Positions 40,379-51,248 are shown, numbered from the stretch's first letter. The stretch: 64,000 bases of DNA from an uncultured Selenomonadaceae bacterium (GCA_902778455.1 CACYXR010000002.1:62001-126000); one strand, 5' to 3'. Made by a program: numbers and translations. Notes: a model not told the origin generated them from the sequence alone.

Positions 40379-40864
40379 ATGAAGGTTTTGATTATCATCG
40401 GCAGCGATTCGGATTGGCCGGTCATGAAGCCGGCGGCGGAGACTCTGAAGCAGTTCGGCGTGGAGGCCGAGGTGACGGTGGCTTCGGCGCACCGTACCCC
40501 TGCTCGGGTGGAGAAGCTGGTGAAGGAAGCGCCGGAGCGCGGCGTCGGCGTTTTCATCGCGGCGGCCGGCGGCGCGGCGCATTTGGCGGGCGTGGTGGCG
40601 AGCCATACGGTTTTGCCCGTGATCGGCGTGCCGATCAATGCGACGCCGCTGAACGGGATGGACGCGCTTTTGGCGACGGTGCAGATGCCGTCGGGCATTC
40701 CTGTGGCGACGATGGCTGTCAATGGCGCAAAAAATGCCGCGCTTTTCGCTGTGCAGATTTTGGCGGGACAGGACGCAAGGCTTGCGGAGAAGCTCAAGGA
40801 GCATCGGGAAACGCTGGCTAAGGAAGTTGAGAAAAAGGCAGCCTATGTCGCATCCCAGGGTTGA
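40379..40864 (+). CDS. purE: 5-(carboxyamino)imidazole ribonucleotide mutase
   Basis: PurE converts N5-CAIR to CAIR in purine synthesis. The 161-residue protein has the substrate-binding [10 protein letters not shown] near residue 7 and the SAHRTP motif with the active-site His near 43. The class I type normally works with PurK, which is not in this window. A strong promoter precedes it, and purC follows after 63 bases. Confidence 0.96.
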   Translation: MKVLIIIGSDSDWPVMKPAAETLKQFGVEAEVTVASAHRTPARVEKLVKEAPERGVGVFIAAAGGAAHLAGVVASHTVLPVIGVPINATPLNGMDALLATVQMPSGIPVATMAVNGAKNAALFAVQILAGQDARLAEKLKEHRETLAKEVEKKAAYVASQG

Positions 40865-40927
40865 GGGTGTGACACGGGCTGCTTTTTGCACTTTAATTTC
40901 TTATAAGTAATGGAGGAAAGAAAAAGG

Positions 40928-41641
40928 ATGGAAAAGAAAGAAGCTCTTTACGAGGGCAAGGCAAAGATCATGTACGCGACGGACAAGGCGGATGAGCTCC
41001 TGGTCTATTACAAGGATGACGCGACGGCGGGCAACGGCGCGAAAAAAGGCACGATTGCCGACAAGGGCGTGATGAACAACAAGATGACTGCGTTTTTCTT
41101 CGGGCTTCTGGAGAAAGAAGGAATCAAAACACATCTCGTCAAGGTGACGGGAGAGCGTGAGATGCTGGTCAAGAAGATGGATATGGTCCCGCTGGAGGTC
41201 ATCGTGCGGAATGTGGCGGCAGGCAGCTTTTCTCAGCGCTTTGGCGTTAAGGAAGGTACGCCGCTGAAGATTTCGACGGTGGAGTTTTGCTATAAAAACG
41301 ACGATCTCGGCGATCCGTTCATGAACAATTACCATATCGCGGCGCTTGGTTTGGCAACGTCGGCGGAAGTCGCCGAGATTGAGAAGCAGGCGCTGAAGGT
41401 CAATGATATTTTGAAGGCGTTCCTGAAGGAAAAGAAGGTCGATTTGATCGACTTCAAGCTGGAATTTGGCCGTCTTGACGGAAAGATTGTGCTCGGCGAC
41501 GAGATTTCGCCGGACAATTGCCGCTTCTGGGACAGCGATACCCATGAGAAGCTGGATAAGGATCGTTTCCGCCGTGATCTCGGCAATGTGGAGGATGCGT
41601 ACAAGGAAATGCTGCGCCGTTTGACGGGTGAGGAGCGCTGA
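40928..41641 (+). CDS. purC: Phosphoribosylaminoimidazole-succinocarboxamide synthase
   Basis: PurC joins CAIR with aspartate using ATP. The N-terminus [12 protein letters not shown] is the ATP-binding signature and ...[17 protein letters not shown] and [22 protein letters not shown] (about 175-200) are diagnostic. From ATG 40928 it has 237 residues with GGAGGA ten bases upstream; the ATG at 40910 is part of that ribosome site. It runs directly into purM with one base between stop and start. The usual purF between purC and purM is missing here. Confidence 0.96.
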   Translation: MEKKEALYEGKAKIMYATDKADELLVYYKDDATAGNGAKKGTIADKGVMNNKMTAFFFGLLEKEGIKTHLVKVTGEREMLVKKMDMVPLEVIVRNVAAGSFSQRFGVKEGTPLKISTVEFCYKNDDLGDPFMNNYHIAALGLATSAEVAEIEKQALKVNDILKAFLKEKKVDLIDFKLEFGRLDGKIVLGDEISPDNCRFWDSDTHEKLDKDRFRRDLGNVEDAYKEMLRRLTGEER

Positions 41642-41642
41642 A

Positions 41643-42695
41643 ATGGCAGCGAAATTGACGTATCGGGACGCGGGCGTCGATATCGACGCGGGAAATCGCT
41701 CTGTGCAGCTCATCAAGGACAGCGTGCGGGCGACGTACCGCCCGGAGGTGCTGGGGGATCTTGGCGGATTCGGCGGGCTTTTTGCGTTGGACACTAAAAA
41801 GTTCAGGGAGCCGGTATTGGTTTCCGGCACGGACGGCGTCGGCACAAAACTGAAGCTGGCGTTCATGCTGAACAAGCATGATACGGTCGGGCAGGACGCG
41901 GTGGCGATGTGCGTCAACGATATTCTTGTGCAAGGCGCGGAGCCGCTGTTCTTCCTCGATTATTTAGCTGTCGGGAAGCTGGATCCGGAGCAGGTGGCGA
42001 CGGTGGTCAAGGGCGTTGCGGCGGCTTGCAAAGAGTCTGGCTGTGCGCTGATCGGCGGCGAGACGGCGGAGATGAACGGCTTTTATCCGGACGGCGAGTA
42101 CGATATTGCGGGCTTTGCCGTCGGCGCAGTGGAAAAGTCGGAGATTATCACGGAAAAGCGCGTGCAGGAAGGCGATGTTTTGATAGGATTGCCGTCCAGC
42201 GGGCTTCATTCCAACGGGTTTTCCCTTGTGAGAAAGATTGTTTTCGAGGTCAAGGGATTCAAGGGCGACGAGTGCATTCCCGAGCTTGGCGATAAGACGC
42301 TGGGGGAGGTTCTACTGACGCCGACGCGGCTTTATCCGCGGGTATGTCTGCCGCTGATTCGCGATTTCCGTTTGCATGGCATGGTGCATATCACAGGCGG
42401 CGGGTTTTACGACAATATCCCGCGCGCTTTGCCGGATGGTTTCGGCGTCGAGATCGATACGTCGGTGTGGAAGATGCCGCCGATTTTCAAGCTGCTCCAG
42501 GAGTGGGGCGGCGTTGAGTGGCCGGAGATGTACCGCACGTTCAATATGGGCGTCGGCATGATCCTGATGGTCGGATTGGAGGACGCCGACGCGGTGACGG
42601 CGGCTCTCGACAAAGCGGGCGAGACGTCGTATCGGATCGGACGCGTGACGCGGAGCGGCGAAGTTGTGCTCAAAGGCGGCGTGTTCCATGAGTAA
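41643..42695 (+). CDS. purM: Phosphoribosylformylglycinamidine cyclo-ligase
   Basis: PurM closes the imidazole ring to form AIR. From ATG 41643 (GAGGAG upstream) it has 350 residues. The start [13 protein letters not shown], the [15 protein letters not shown]-loop near 68 and [15 protein letters not shown] near 130 are conserved. It overlaps purN by eight bases. A longer reading beginning 15 bases earlier would start inside purC and is not favoured. Confidence 0.96.
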   Translation: MAAKLTYRDAGVDIDAGNRSVQLIKDSVRATYRPEVLGDLGGFGGLFALDTKKFREPVLVSGTDGVGTKLKLAFMLNKHDTVGQDAVAMCVNDILVQGAEPLFFLDYLAVGKLDPEQVATVVKGVAAACKESGCALIGGETAEMNGFYPDGEYDIAGFAVGAVEKSEIITEKRVQEGDVLIGLPSSGLHSNGFSLVRKIVFEVKGFKGDECIPELGDKTLGEVLLTPTRLYPRVCLPLIRDFRLHGMVHITGGGFYDNIPRALPDGFGVEIDTSVWKMPPIFKLLQEWGGVEWPEMYRTFNMGVGMILMVGLEDADAVTAALDKAGETSYRIGRVTRSGEVVLKGGVFHE

Positions 42696-43299
42696 AGAAA
42701 TTTTGGGCGTTCTCTGTTCTGGACGCGGAACGAATTTACAGTCAATTATGGCGGCGGTGGACAGCGGGCAGATTCCAGCGCCTGTCGGCGTTGTACTGGC
42801 GGACAAGCCCGATGCGAAAGCTTTGGAGCGTGCGGAGAAAGCGGGCATCCCGCATTTTTGTGTGGATCGCAAACAGTACGCGGACAAGCAGGCGTTCGAG
42901 GAGGCGCTTGTCGAAAAGCTGCGGGCGCACGGCGTCACACTTGTCATTCTTGCGGGGTTCATGAGGATATTGAGCCCGTATTTCGTGCATGAATTTCCGG
43001 GGCGTATCCTGAATATCCATCCGTCGCTTTTGCCGTCTTTTGGCGGAGCTCATGCCCATCGTGATGTGCTGGCTTATGGCGTCAAGGTGTCGGGCTGTAC
43101 GATTCATTTTGTAGATGAAGGCATGGATTCCGGCCCGATAATTTTGCAGACGGCGGTGCCGGTACTGGACGACGATGACGAGGACACATTGGCGGCGCGG
43201 GTACTGGAGCAGGAGCATAAGCTGTACCCAAGGGCGATATCATTGTTTTTAAATGGAAAACTGAAAATCGAAGGACGGAAAGTTCGGATTTTGGAATGA
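42688..43299 (+). CDS. purN: Phosphoribosylglycinamide formyltransferase
   Basis: PurN transfers a formyl group from 10-formyl-THF to GAR. The 203-residue protein shows [13 protein letters not shown] near the N-terminus, the catalytic region [10 protein letters not shown] and [20 protein letters not shown] near 111-130, and the catalytic Asp in [11 protein letters not shown]. It overlaps purM (ATGAGTAA). The terminator after it ends this purine operon. Confidence 0.95.
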   Translation: MSKEILGVLCSGRGTNLQSIMAAVDSGQIPAPVGVVLADKPDAKALERAEKAGIPHFCVDRKQYADKQAFEEALVEKLRAHGVTLVILAGFMRILSPYFVHEFPGRILNIHPSLLPSFGGAHAHRDVLAYGVKVSGCTIHFVDEGMDSGPIILQTAVPVLDDDDEDTLAARVLEQEHKLYPRAISLFLNGKLKIEGRKVRILE

Positions 43300-43305
43300 A
43301 GTAAG

Positions 43306-43341
43306 AAAGCCTTTCGGAAGATTAGTTCCGAAAGGCTTTTG
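43306..43341 (+). terminator. Terminator after purN
   Basis: AAGCCTTTCGGAA and TTCCGAAAGGCTT form a perfect 13-bp stem, followed by TTTT. Confidence 0.85.
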
Positions 43342-43345
43342 TTCA

Positions 43346-43477
43346 TTAAGGAAACACTGATTAAGTCAATTCGTGCATCTGTCGAGGGATTTTTTCGACT
43401 GTCTAGGAAAAGCCCTCGAAGGCGTAGCATCGCTACGTCGAGAGAGGCGCGGAGGGACTTATTCAGTGGTTCCTTAA
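43346..43477. mobile_element. Family B MITE-like element, intact copy
   Basis: 132 bp with terminal inverted repeats of about 22 bp: TTAAGGAAACACTGATTAAG at the left and CTTATTCAGTGGTTCCTTAA at the right, with few mismatches. The inside has the palindrome GTAGCATCGCTAC and CTCGAAGG. It carries no gene. It lies between the purN terminator and the 3' end of the convergent HD-GYP gene. Truncated copies are at 52020 and 56343, both in the opposite orientation. Confidence 0.8.
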
Positions 43478-43478
43478 G

Positions 43479-45401
43479 TCAGCTTCTTGCGCCGCTGCCG
43501 TACAGGATGCCATGTACTGTTTCCAAGGTAATTAATGCGTTCAGCGGCTTTGTGATGAAGTCGTTGATATCAAGCTCTTTGATTCGCTTCAGCATCTCTC
43601 CGCCTTTTTCCGATGTCATGATCACAATAGGGGTGTGGCTATTTTCACGAATAGCCCAGCACAGGACAATACCATCTGTGTTGAGCGATGTTATGTCAAG
43701 CAAGATGAGTGAAATATCATTTTCGTTGAGCACCGCAAGAGCTTTTTCCGCACTCTCGGCTTCCAAGACTCTGACGTTTTTCATTTTGCCAAGAATCTCC
43801 CGGACGGTTTCGATGTTTTGGGGATCGTTTTCCACCACTAAAATATTTTTCGTCCCGGAGTCTTTTTGGCGCATCGAATAATCCGTGTCTTCGTCAATCA
43901 TCTGAAGCATAATATCGGCAATTGCCGGATCGAATTGGGTGCCCTTTCCTTTCTCGATTTCTCTCCGGATGACGTCCTGCGGCAATGCGCGCCTGTAGAT
44001 TCTGTCGCTCGCCATTGCGTCATAAGCGTCCGCCACCGCAAGGATGCGCGCGACTTCCGGGATGTCCTCTCCTGAAAGGCCGTTTGGGTATCCTTTTCCG
44101 TCATAGCGCTCGTGGTGATACTTCGCGCCATAGCTGATGCGCGTGTCGTCGTGGATGTCCCGTAAGATATTATATCCGTTGACCGGATGGATGCGTATGT
44201 AATTGAACTCCTCTTCCGTGAGTTTTCCGGGCTTGTTGATGACTGAGATGGGGATGCGGATTTTTCCGACGTCATGGAGCATTCCGGCATAGTAGATTAC
44301 TTTTTGATCTTCTTCGGACTTGCCCATCCGTTTCGCTATTGCCAGCGCGTAGTCGGCGACGCGGTGCGAATGTCCGCTCGTATAACGGTCTTTCGCGTCT
44401 ATTGTCGAGGTGAGGGCGTGGATGATGTTCACATTCATGCGGTCCAGGCGTTCCCGGCTCGCTTGCTCCAAGCTCTCCGCAAGGGCTATTTTCCTCGTGG
44501 AAATCATGCAAAACACTACGATGATCCCAAATATGAGTGCGGAAAGCAGGACGCCGGCGGCGATTTGCATCCAGAGGTCGTGGAACAGCCGTGTATTGCT
44601 CACGACTATGACGACATAGAGGCCGTTTGAAAGCCGCTGGGAAAATACAGTGCATCGTTCTCCGTCAATGTCCGCTTCAAATTCATTTCCGGTGTTTTCG
44701 TAAATTTTCGAGAGCATTTGCCCACGCTCACCCGGCCCAAAATAGGATTTTCCTCTTTCTTCCTTGTCGCTGTGGGCGACTACGAGCCCGTTGCCGTCCA
44801 GAATGAGTCCATAGCCCATTCCGTTGATGTTCATATTTTCCGTAATTTGCTGTACTTCGTTCAGCACGATGTCAAGCGCGATTACGCTTTCCCCGTCGGA
44901 AAGCAGCTGACTGAACGAGACGACGATATCCTTGGTTTGCGCGTCAATGTATGGCGCGGTCATCACCATTTTGTTGCCCGAGTTTTTCGCATCTATGTAC
45001 CAGCTTCTCTCCGTAGCCACATAGTCCGCAGGGGGAACCCATCCGACGCCGTCGATATATTCGCCGTGCATATATCCGTATATGCCGGTAAAATTTTCAT
45101 CGAACTGTCTTTGCATGGCGACAGTTTCCGCTTGGATATACCCAAGTATTTCTTTATTGCCGGCGCCTCCCTTCGCCATGAAGTCAACGGATTCCGCCGC
45201 AAACCACAGCACATCCCGGCCCTTGTCCATGTAATTCTCGATCATTGTCGCCTGGCTTTTCATGTTGCCGACGCCAAGTTCCTTGATATTCGCCGAGGAA
45301 CTGCGGAAAAAGGAGGTGAATATATACGCGAGCATAATTGATTGCAGGACAAAAATAACTATGACCGTCAACCAAAAATATTTTGTTTTGGAACCTTTCA
45401 T
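43479..45401 (-). CDS. Membrane-bound HD-GYP protein with extracytoplasmic sensor and C-terminal receiver domain
   Basis: This 640-residue protein has a membrane helix at about 8-30, a periplasmic Cache-type sensor to about 280 (with FTGIYGYMHGEY and MVMTAPYIDAQTK), a second helix at about 282-304, an HD-GYP domain at about 325-510 (HDVGKIRIP, then HHERYDGKGYPNGLSGEDIP) and a receiver domain at about 518-638 whose phospho-acceptor Asp is in LILLDIT. HD-GYP proteins degrade cyclic di-GMP. The receiver at the C-terminus, after the output domain, is unusual: it is usually N-terminal. The Asp is retained, so phosphorylation by a separate kinase is plausible. Gene ends beside the family B element. 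Confidence 0.88.
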   Translation of the reverse strand: MKGSKTKYFWLTVIVIFVLQSIMLAYIFTSFFRSSSANIKELGVGNMKSQATMIENYMDKGRDVLWFAAESVDFMAKGGAGNKEILGYIQAETVAMQRQFDENFTGIYGYMHGEYIDGVGWVPPADYVATERSWYIDAKNSGNKMVMTAPYIDAQTKDIVVSFSQLLSDGESVIALDIVLNEVQQITENMNINGMGYGLILDGNGLVVAHSDKEERGKSYFGPGERGQMLSKIYENTGNEFEADIDGERCTVFSQRLSNGLYVVIVVSNTRLFHDLWMQIAAGVLLSALIFGIIVVFCMISTRKIALAESLEQASRERLDRMNVNIIHALTSTIDAKDRYTSGHSHRVADYALAIAKRMGKSEEDQKVIYYAGMLHDVGKIRIPISVINKPGKLTEEEFNYIRIHPVNGYNILRDIHDDTRISYGAKYHHERYDGKGYPNGLSGEDIPEVARILAVADAYDAMASDRIYRRALPQDVIRREIEKGKGTQFDPAIADIMLQMIDEDTDYSMRQKDSGTKNILVVENDPQNIETVREILGKMKNVRVLEAESAEKALAVLNENDISLILLDITSLNTDGIVLCWAIRENSHTPIVIMTSEKGGEMLKRIKELDINDFITKPLNALITLETVHGILYGSGARS

Positions 45402-45510
45402 CTGATTTCAGTCCTTTGAAACATTCAAATGATATCAGCAATTGCACGGTAAAAGTATATCACAGGCGAGGATTTGCCGCAATAATTGTATATTGTACGC
45501 ATTTCTTTCT

Positions 45511-45538
45511 TTGCAGGAACAGGAAAACATGATAAAAT
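45511..45538 (+). promoter_or_regulatory. Possible promoter of the purH-purD pair
   Basis: TTGCAG (45511-45516), a 16-base spacer and TAAAAT (45533-45538). Confidence 0.5.
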
Positions 45539-45589
45539 GAAAACAAACATATTCCATTGTGGTGCGAATATTTCACAGGAGGCATAGTG

Positions 45590-46183
45590 ATGAAAATCAA
45601 GCGAGCACTAATCAGCGTTTCGGACAAGACGGGGGTTGTGGAGTTTGCGAAAAAGCTCAACGCAGCAGGGATCGAGATCGTTTCCACCGGCGGTACGATG
45701 CGCGCGCTGAAAGAGGCGGGGATTCCCGTGCTTTATGTCAGCGACGTGACGGGCTTTCCGGAGATCATGGACGGGCGTGTCAAGACGCTGAACCCTTATA
45801 TCCATGGAGGAATTCTCGCTGTGCGGGACAATCCGACACATCAACAGGCGATGAAGGAGCACAAGATTATCCCGATTGACCTTGTGGCGGTTAATCTTTA
45901 TCCATTCAAGGAGACAATTGCAAAGCCGGGCGTGACTTTGGCCGAGGCTATCGAGAATATCGACATCGGAGGCCCTGCAATGATCCGTGCGGCGGCAAAG
46001 AATTTCAAGTTTGTCACCGTGGTGACGAATCCTGCGCGCTATGACGAGGTGGCGGCGGCGATCCTTTCCGACGGTGCGACCAGCGGGATGCTCCGCATGC
46101 AGCTGGCGCAGGAGGCATTCGCACATACGGCGGATTATGACGCGCATATCCAGGCGTATTTGAAGGAACAGATTGAGAAGTAA
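45590..46183 (+). CDS. IMP cyclohydrolase (N-terminal PurH domain alone)
   Basis: This protein is the MGS-fold cyclohydrolase half of PurH, which closes FAICAR to IMP. From ATG 45590 (AGGAGG seven bases upstream) it has 197 residues, whereas bifunctional PurH has about 510. The motifs [47 protein letters not shown] and [17 protein letters not shown] are complete. The AICAR transformylase half is missing and not broken off: a clean stop is followed 13 bases later by purD with its own ribosome site. The transformylase must be encoded elsewhere. Confidence 0.93.
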   Translation: MKIKRALISVSDKTGVVEFAKKLNAAGIEIVSTGGTMRALKEAGIPVLYVSDVTGFPEIMDGRVKTLNPYIHGGILAVRDNPTHQQAMKEHKIIPIDLVAVNLYPFKETIAKPGVTLAEAIENIDIGGPAMIRAAAKNFKFVTVVTNPARYDEVAAAILSDGATSGMLRMQLAQEAFAHTADYDAHIQAYLKEQIEK

Positions 46184-46196
46184 AGGAGCGACTGCT

Positions 46197-47474
46197 ATGA
46201 ATATATTGCTGATTGGCAGCGGCGGGCGCGAGCACGCGCTGGCGTGGAAGCTCAGCCAGAGCAAGCATACGGATAAATTGTATGCCGTTCCCGGCAATCC
46301 GGGCATCGCAAAATTTGCCGAATGCATTTCGGGGGTTTCGATTGAAGATAATGACGCGATTGTTGCGCTGGCAAAGGAAAAAAATATCGGGCTTGTGGTG
46401 GTCGGCCCTGAGGTGCCGCTGGTGAACGGCGTCGTGGACGCGCTTACGACGGCGGGAATCAAGGCGTTCGGCCCGACAAAAGACGCTGCCGAGTTGGAGG
46501 GTTCTAAGGTTTACGCGAAGGTCGTTATGCGGCGTTATAAGATTCCAACGGCACGCAGCGAAGTTTTCGGCGACCCATCCCGCGCCCATGTTTATGTCCG
46601 GCAGATGCGGCAGCCTTTCGCAATCAAGGCGGACGGTCTTGCGGCGGGCAAAGGCGTGATTTTGACAAAGACGGCAGACGAGGCTGTCGAGGCCATCGAT
46701 CTTTTAATGAAAGAAAAGGCTTTCGGCGATGCCGGGAATCGCGTCGTCATCGAGGAGTTTATGGAGGGCGAGGAAGCATCGGTATTGGCGTTCACCGACG
46801 GCGAGACGATTGTGGCAATGCCGGCATCGCAGGATCACAAGCGGGTGAACGACGGCGATGAGGGACTCAACACCGGAGGCATGGGAGCTTACGCGCCCGC
46901 GCCGGTCATTACGCCGGAGCTTTCCGAGCGCGTGATGGAGGAAATCCTGAAACCAACCATTGAGGGAATGAAAAAGGAAGGTCGCCCGTACAAAGGATGC
47001 CTGTATGCGGGGCTGATGATTACCGCAAAGGGGCCGAAGGTGGTCGAGTTCAATGCGCGATTCGGCGACCCGGAGACCCAGGTGGTGCTGCCGCTTTTGA
47101 AAAGCGATCTCGTCGAGGTCATGCTGGCCTGCGTGGATGGGAAGCTGGCAGAGACGAAAATCGAATGGGCAGACGAGGCAGCGGTTTCCGTGGTAATGGC
47201 TTCCGGCGGCTATCCGGGCGATTATGAAAAAGGCAAAATAATCGCGGGTGTCGATGAGGCCGAGAAAAGCGGTGCTTTGGTATTTCACGCGGGCACAGCG
47301 GAAAAGGACGGGGCGCTGGTCACGGCGGGAGGACGTGTGCTGAATGTGGTCGGCGTCGCGAAGGATATTCCCGAAGCGGTAAAAAAATCTTACGCGGGCG
47401 TCGATAAGATTTCTTTCGACGGCGCGCACTATCGGAAAGATATCGCGCATCGGGCTTTGGAGCGACTGAAATAA
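46197..47474 (+). CDS. purD: Phosphoribosylamine-glycine ligase
   Basis: PurD is the ATP-grasp enzyme that makes GAR. From ATG 46197 (AAAGGAG upstream) it has 425 residues. It begins MNILLIGSGGREHALAWKL and shows FAIKADGLAAGKGVIL near 140, and the metal-binding NARFGDPETQ near 284. It is 13 bases after the split purH gene, so both are expected on one transcript. Confidence 0.96.
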   Translation: MNILLIGSGGREHALAWKLSQSKHTDKLYAVPGNPGIAKFAECISGVSIEDNDAIVALAKEKNIGLVVVGPEVPLVNGVVDALTTAGIKAFGPTKDAAELEGSKVYAKVVMRRYKIPTARSEVFGDPSRAHVYVRQMRQPFAIKADGLAAGKGVILTKTADEAVEAIDLLMKEKAFGDAGNRVVIEEFMEGEEASVLAFTDGETIVAMPASQDHKRVNDGDEGLNTGGMGAYAPAPVITPELSERVMEEILKPTIEGMKKEGRPYKGCLYAGLMITAKGPKVVEFNARFGDPETQVVLPLLKSDLVEVMLACVDGKLAETKIEWADEAAVSVVMASGGYPGDYEKGKIIAGVDEAEKSGALVFHAGTAEKDGALVTAGGRVLNVVGVAKDIPEAVKKSYAGVDKISFDGAHYRKDIAHRALERLK

Positions 47475-47488
47475 AACAGGGAAGAATG

Positions 47489-47522
47489 AACGGGCGAGAA
47501 CATTTTTTTGTTCCCGCCCGTT
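47489..47522 (+). terminator. Possible terminator after purD
   Basis: AACGGGCG and CGCCCGTT pair with an extended GAAC/GTTC stem. The loop is ATTTTTTT but the tail after the stem is not T-rich. Its right arm abuts the -35 element of the rpsB promoter. Confidence 0.5.
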
Positions 47523-47549
47523 GCATTCGGTTGTTCTGTATGGTATAAT
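47521..47549 (+). promoter_or_regulatory. Promoter of rpsB
   Basis: TTGCAT (47521-47526), a 17-base spacer and a perfect TATAAT (47544-47549). About 100 bases of leader follow, possibly the S2 autoregulatory leader; I cannot confirm its fold by eye. Confidence 0.8.
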
Positions 47550-47654
47550 CGCTTGCAGTGTGAAAACGCACGCGTGCCGAGCGCCGTGCTGTGCCTTTGT
47601 TTTAAGGTGAAGCGGCGGATGAAGTGCGCGGAGGAAAAAACAGGAGGTAGTATC

Positions 47655-48377
47655 ATGGCAGTTATTTCAATGAAGCAGCTTTTAGAGGCGGGCGTCCACT
47701 TCGGTCATCAGACGCGCCGTTGGAACCCGAAGATGGCGAAGTACATCTTCACGGAGCGCAACGGTATTTACATCATTGACCTGCAGAAGACGGTCCGCAA
47801 GGTCGACGAGGCGTTCAACTTCGTACGCAGCGTCGCTCAGGAAGGCAAGAAGGTGCTGTTCGTCGGTACGAAAAAGCAGGCGCAGGAGGCTGTGAAGGAA
47901 GAAGCGACCCGCGCTGGTATGTTCTATGTCAACGAACGTTGGCTCGGCGGTATGCTGACGAATTTCCAGACGATCCAGAAGCGTATCAAGCGTCTGAAGC
48001 AGCTTGAGCAGATGGAGCAGGACGGTACGTTCGAGGTGCTGACTAAGAAGGAAGTGCTCGCGCTTCGTCACGAGATGGAGAAGCTCGAGAAGTTCCTTGG
48101 CGGCATCAAGGAAATGAACCGTTTGCCAGGCGCGCTCTATGTTGTCGATCCTCGCAAGGAACGCATCGCGGTGGCGGAAGCCCGCAAGCTGGGCATTCCT
48201 ATCGTAGCGATTGTCGACACGAACTGCGATCCGGACGAAATTGATTATGTGATTCCGGGCAACGACGACGCAATCCGCGCAGTCCGCCTCTTGACGAGCC
48301 GCATGGCGGACGCCGTCATCGAAGGCAGCCACGGCCAGGACGAGCCGGAGGAAGCGGCGGATAAGGACGCTGAATAA
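47655..48377 (+). CDS. rpsB: 30S ribosomal protein S2
   Basis: S2 binds the head-platform region of the 30S subunit. From ATG 47655 (AGGAGG) it has 240 residues. It shows the family start [20 protein letters not shown] and the block [16 protein letters not shown]. The C-terminus is acidic ([12 protein letters not shown]). An in-frame extension back to 47508 lies in the promoter and leader and is rejected. tsf follows, the standard arrangement. Confidence 0.97.
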   Translation: MAVISMKQLLEAGVHFGHQTRRWNPKMAKYIFTERNGIYIIDLQKTVRKVDEAFNFVRSVAQEGKKVLFVGTKKQAQEAVKEEATRAGMFYVNERWLGGMLTNFQTIQKRIKRLKQLEQMEQDGTFEVLTKKEVLALRHEMEKLEKFLGGIKEMNRLPGALYVVDPRKERIAVAEARKLGIPIVAIVDTNCDPDEIDYVIPGNDDAIRAVRLLTSRMADAVIEGSHGQDEPEEAADKDAE

Positions 48378-48390
48378 AAAGAAATTTCAG

Positions 48391-48425
48391 GGGTAAGGGA
48401 CAAATTATCCCTTACCCTTTTCTTT
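48391..48425 (+). terminator. Hairpin between rpsB and tsf
   Basis: GGGTAAGGGA (48391-48400) and TCCCTTACCC (48408-48417) form a perfect 10-bp stem followed by TTTTCTTT. It may reduce tsf expression relative to rpsB. Confidence 0.8.
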
Positions 48426-48462
48426 GCATACTATACAATACATTAAGAAAGAAGGATAAAAT

Positions 48463-49362
48463 ATGGCACAGATTACGGCGGCAATGGTTAAAGAGCTCCG
48501 CGAGATGACGGGCGCCGGTATGATGGACTGCAAGAAGGCTCTGGCAGAGACGGACGGCGACAAGCAGAAAGCGATTGATTATCTCCGCGAGAAGGGGATT
48601 GCAAAGGCCGAGAAGAAGGCCGGACGTATCGCGGCGGAAGGTGCTGTGGGCGCTTATGTCAGTGAGGACGCGAAGGTCGGCGCGGTGGTCGAGATTAACT
48701 GTGAGACGGACTTCGTTGCGAAGACGGATAAATTCCACGCAATTGTCGATAAGCTGGCGAAACATATTGCAAACACGAATCCTGCCGATATGGATGCTCT
48801 GAACGAAAGCACGCTGGACGGCAAAAAGGTTTCGGAGATTGTATTGGAGGCCATCGCCGAGATTGGCGAAAAGGTTTCGCTTCGCCGTTTCGCGCGCTAT
48901 GCTTCCGAGAGCGGTCGTGTTACCAGCTACATCCATATGGGTGGTAAGATTGGCGTGCTGGTCGAGCTTTCCGGCGGCGAGGCCGAGCTTGGTAAGGATA
49001 TCGCGATGCAGATTGCGGCGGCAAATCCGTCCTGCGTCGATCGTTCCGGTCTTGATCCCGCGGCACTTGAGCATGAGCGCGAAGTGTTGACGAAGCAGGC
49101 TATCGAGGAGAATAACGCGTTGCCTGAAGGCAAGCGTCGTCCTGAGGCGATCATCGCAAAGATGGTGGACGGGCGTCTTCAGAAGAATTTCTATAAAGAG
49201 GCCTGCCTTGTAGAGCAGCCCTTTGTCAAGGATCCGGAGCAGACGGTCGCGAAGGTGCTCGGCAGTGTCGCTGTGAAGCAGTTCGCTCGCTTCCAGCTTG
49301 GCGAAGGCATCGAGAAGAAGCAGGAAGATTTTGCGGCGGAGGTTGCTGCACAGATTAAATAA
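48463..49362 (+). CDS. tsf: Elongation factor Ts
   Basis: EF-Ts recycles EF-Tu by exchanging GDP. The 299-residue protein has the start LREMTGAGMMDCKKAL-ET and DGDKQKAIDYLREKG near 30, then INCETDFVAKT near 79, all diagnostic. GAAAGAAGG precedes the ATG. A strong terminator follows, so pyrH has its own promoter. Confidence 0.97.
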   Translation: MAQITAAMVKELREMTGAGMMDCKKALAETDGDKQKAIDYLREKGIAKAEKKAGRIAAEGAVGAYVSEDAKVGAVVEINCETDFVAKTDKFHAIVDKLAKHIANTNPADMDALNESTLDGKKVSEIVLEAIAEIGEKVSLRRFARYASESGRVTSYIHMGGKIGVLVELSGGEAELGKDIAMQIAAANPSCVDRSGLDPAALEHEREVLTKQAIEENNALPEGKRRPEAIIAKMVDGRLQKNFYKEACLVEQPFVKDPEQTVAKVLGSVAVKQFARFQLGEGIEKKQEDFAAEVAAQIK

Positions 49363-49373
49363 ACTGGTGAGGA

Positions 49374-49408
49374 GAGAACACGAAAACAAATTTCGTGTTC
49401 TCTTTTTT
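49374..49408 (+). terminator. Terminator after tsf
   Basis: GAGAACACGAAA (49374-49385) pairs with TTTCGTGTTCTC (49391-49402), a perfect 12-bp stem with T6. Confidence 0.9.
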
Positions 49409-49440
49409 CAAATAGAATGCTTCCAATCGGAAAATATGTG

Positions 49441-49469
49441 TTTCCAATTTTGCCAAAAGGATATATAAT
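49441..49469 (+). promoter_or_regulatory. Promoter of pyrH-frr
   Basis: TTTCCA (49441-49446), a 17-base spacer and TATAAT (49464-49469). Confidence 0.6.
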
Positions 49470-49474
49470 AATAG

Positions 49475-50783
<1,309 letters not shown>

Positions 50784-50784
<1 letters not shown>

Positions 50785-50999
50785 TGACGCCGGATGTCTT
50801 GGGACGTTCCGCGGAAGAAGCGTATCGGCTTCTTTCGGATGCGGGTGTGAAGTACACGACGGAGCTGACGCGCCCCACGAGGTATTTTTTTCCCGTGGAT
50901 GAAGCGAGGCTATATGTGGTTCGAGCAATCAATTGCTCGGATCATTCCTGCCGCCTGACCTTGGCGGCGAAGCAGATAAAATCACGGGAGGAGGTGTAA
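50784..50999 (+). CDS. Small PASTA-like protein
   Basis: This 71-residue protein begins at ATG 50784, which overlaps the frr stop, with GGAGG four bases upstream inside frr. The N-terminal half TPDVLGRSAEEAYRLLSDAG resembles a single PASTA domain (V.G.S..EA...L..AG), the fold that binds cell-wall peptides in Ser/Thr kinases. There is no signal peptide or membrane helix, so a cell-wall role is doubtful. The C-terminal half with INCSDHSCRLTLAAKQ contains two Cys. Function unknown; it may be a small accessory gene of the ferredoxin downstream. Confidence 0.6.
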
Positions 51000-51005
51000 G
51001 ACGAC

Positions 51006-51176
51006 ATGGCATACAAGATTGGAGACGATTGCATTTCCTGCGGTTCCTGCGCGGCGACTTGCCCGGTCGGAGCTATTTCGGAGGGCGAGAAGCACTACGA
51101 GATCGATCCGGAGAAGTGCGTGGAGTGCGGAGCCTGCGCGGCTGGCTGCCCGGTTTCGGCGATTGCCGCTCCTTGA
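51006..51176 (+). CDS. 2[4Fe-4S] ferredoxin
   Basis: This 56-residue protein has two perfect cluster motifs, CISCGSCAATCP (residues 9-20) and CVECGACAAGCP (38-49), each CX2CX2CX3CP, as in clostridial-type ferredoxins. It carries low-potential electrons in the cytoplasm. The start has GGAGGAGG, though it partly overlaps the previous stop. It could supply electrons to IspG, which needs a reduced ferredoxin or flavodoxin and is encoded a few genes downstream (inference). Confidence 0.92.
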   Translation: MAYKIGDDCISCGSCAATCPVGAISEGEKHYEIDPEKCVECGACAAGCPVSAIAAP

Positions 51177-51190
51177 TGGGAGAGAATGAG

Positions 51191-51228
51191 AGGTCCCTCT
51201 TGGATTTTGCGAGAGGGACCTGTTTTTC
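51191..51228 (+). terminator. Terminator after the ferredoxin gene
   Basis: AGGTCCCTCT (51191-51200) and AGAGGGACCT (51212-51221) form a perfect 10-bp stem followed by GTTTTT. Confidence 0.85.
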
Positions 51229-51248
51229 GTTTCGTGCGGAGGGCAGAT

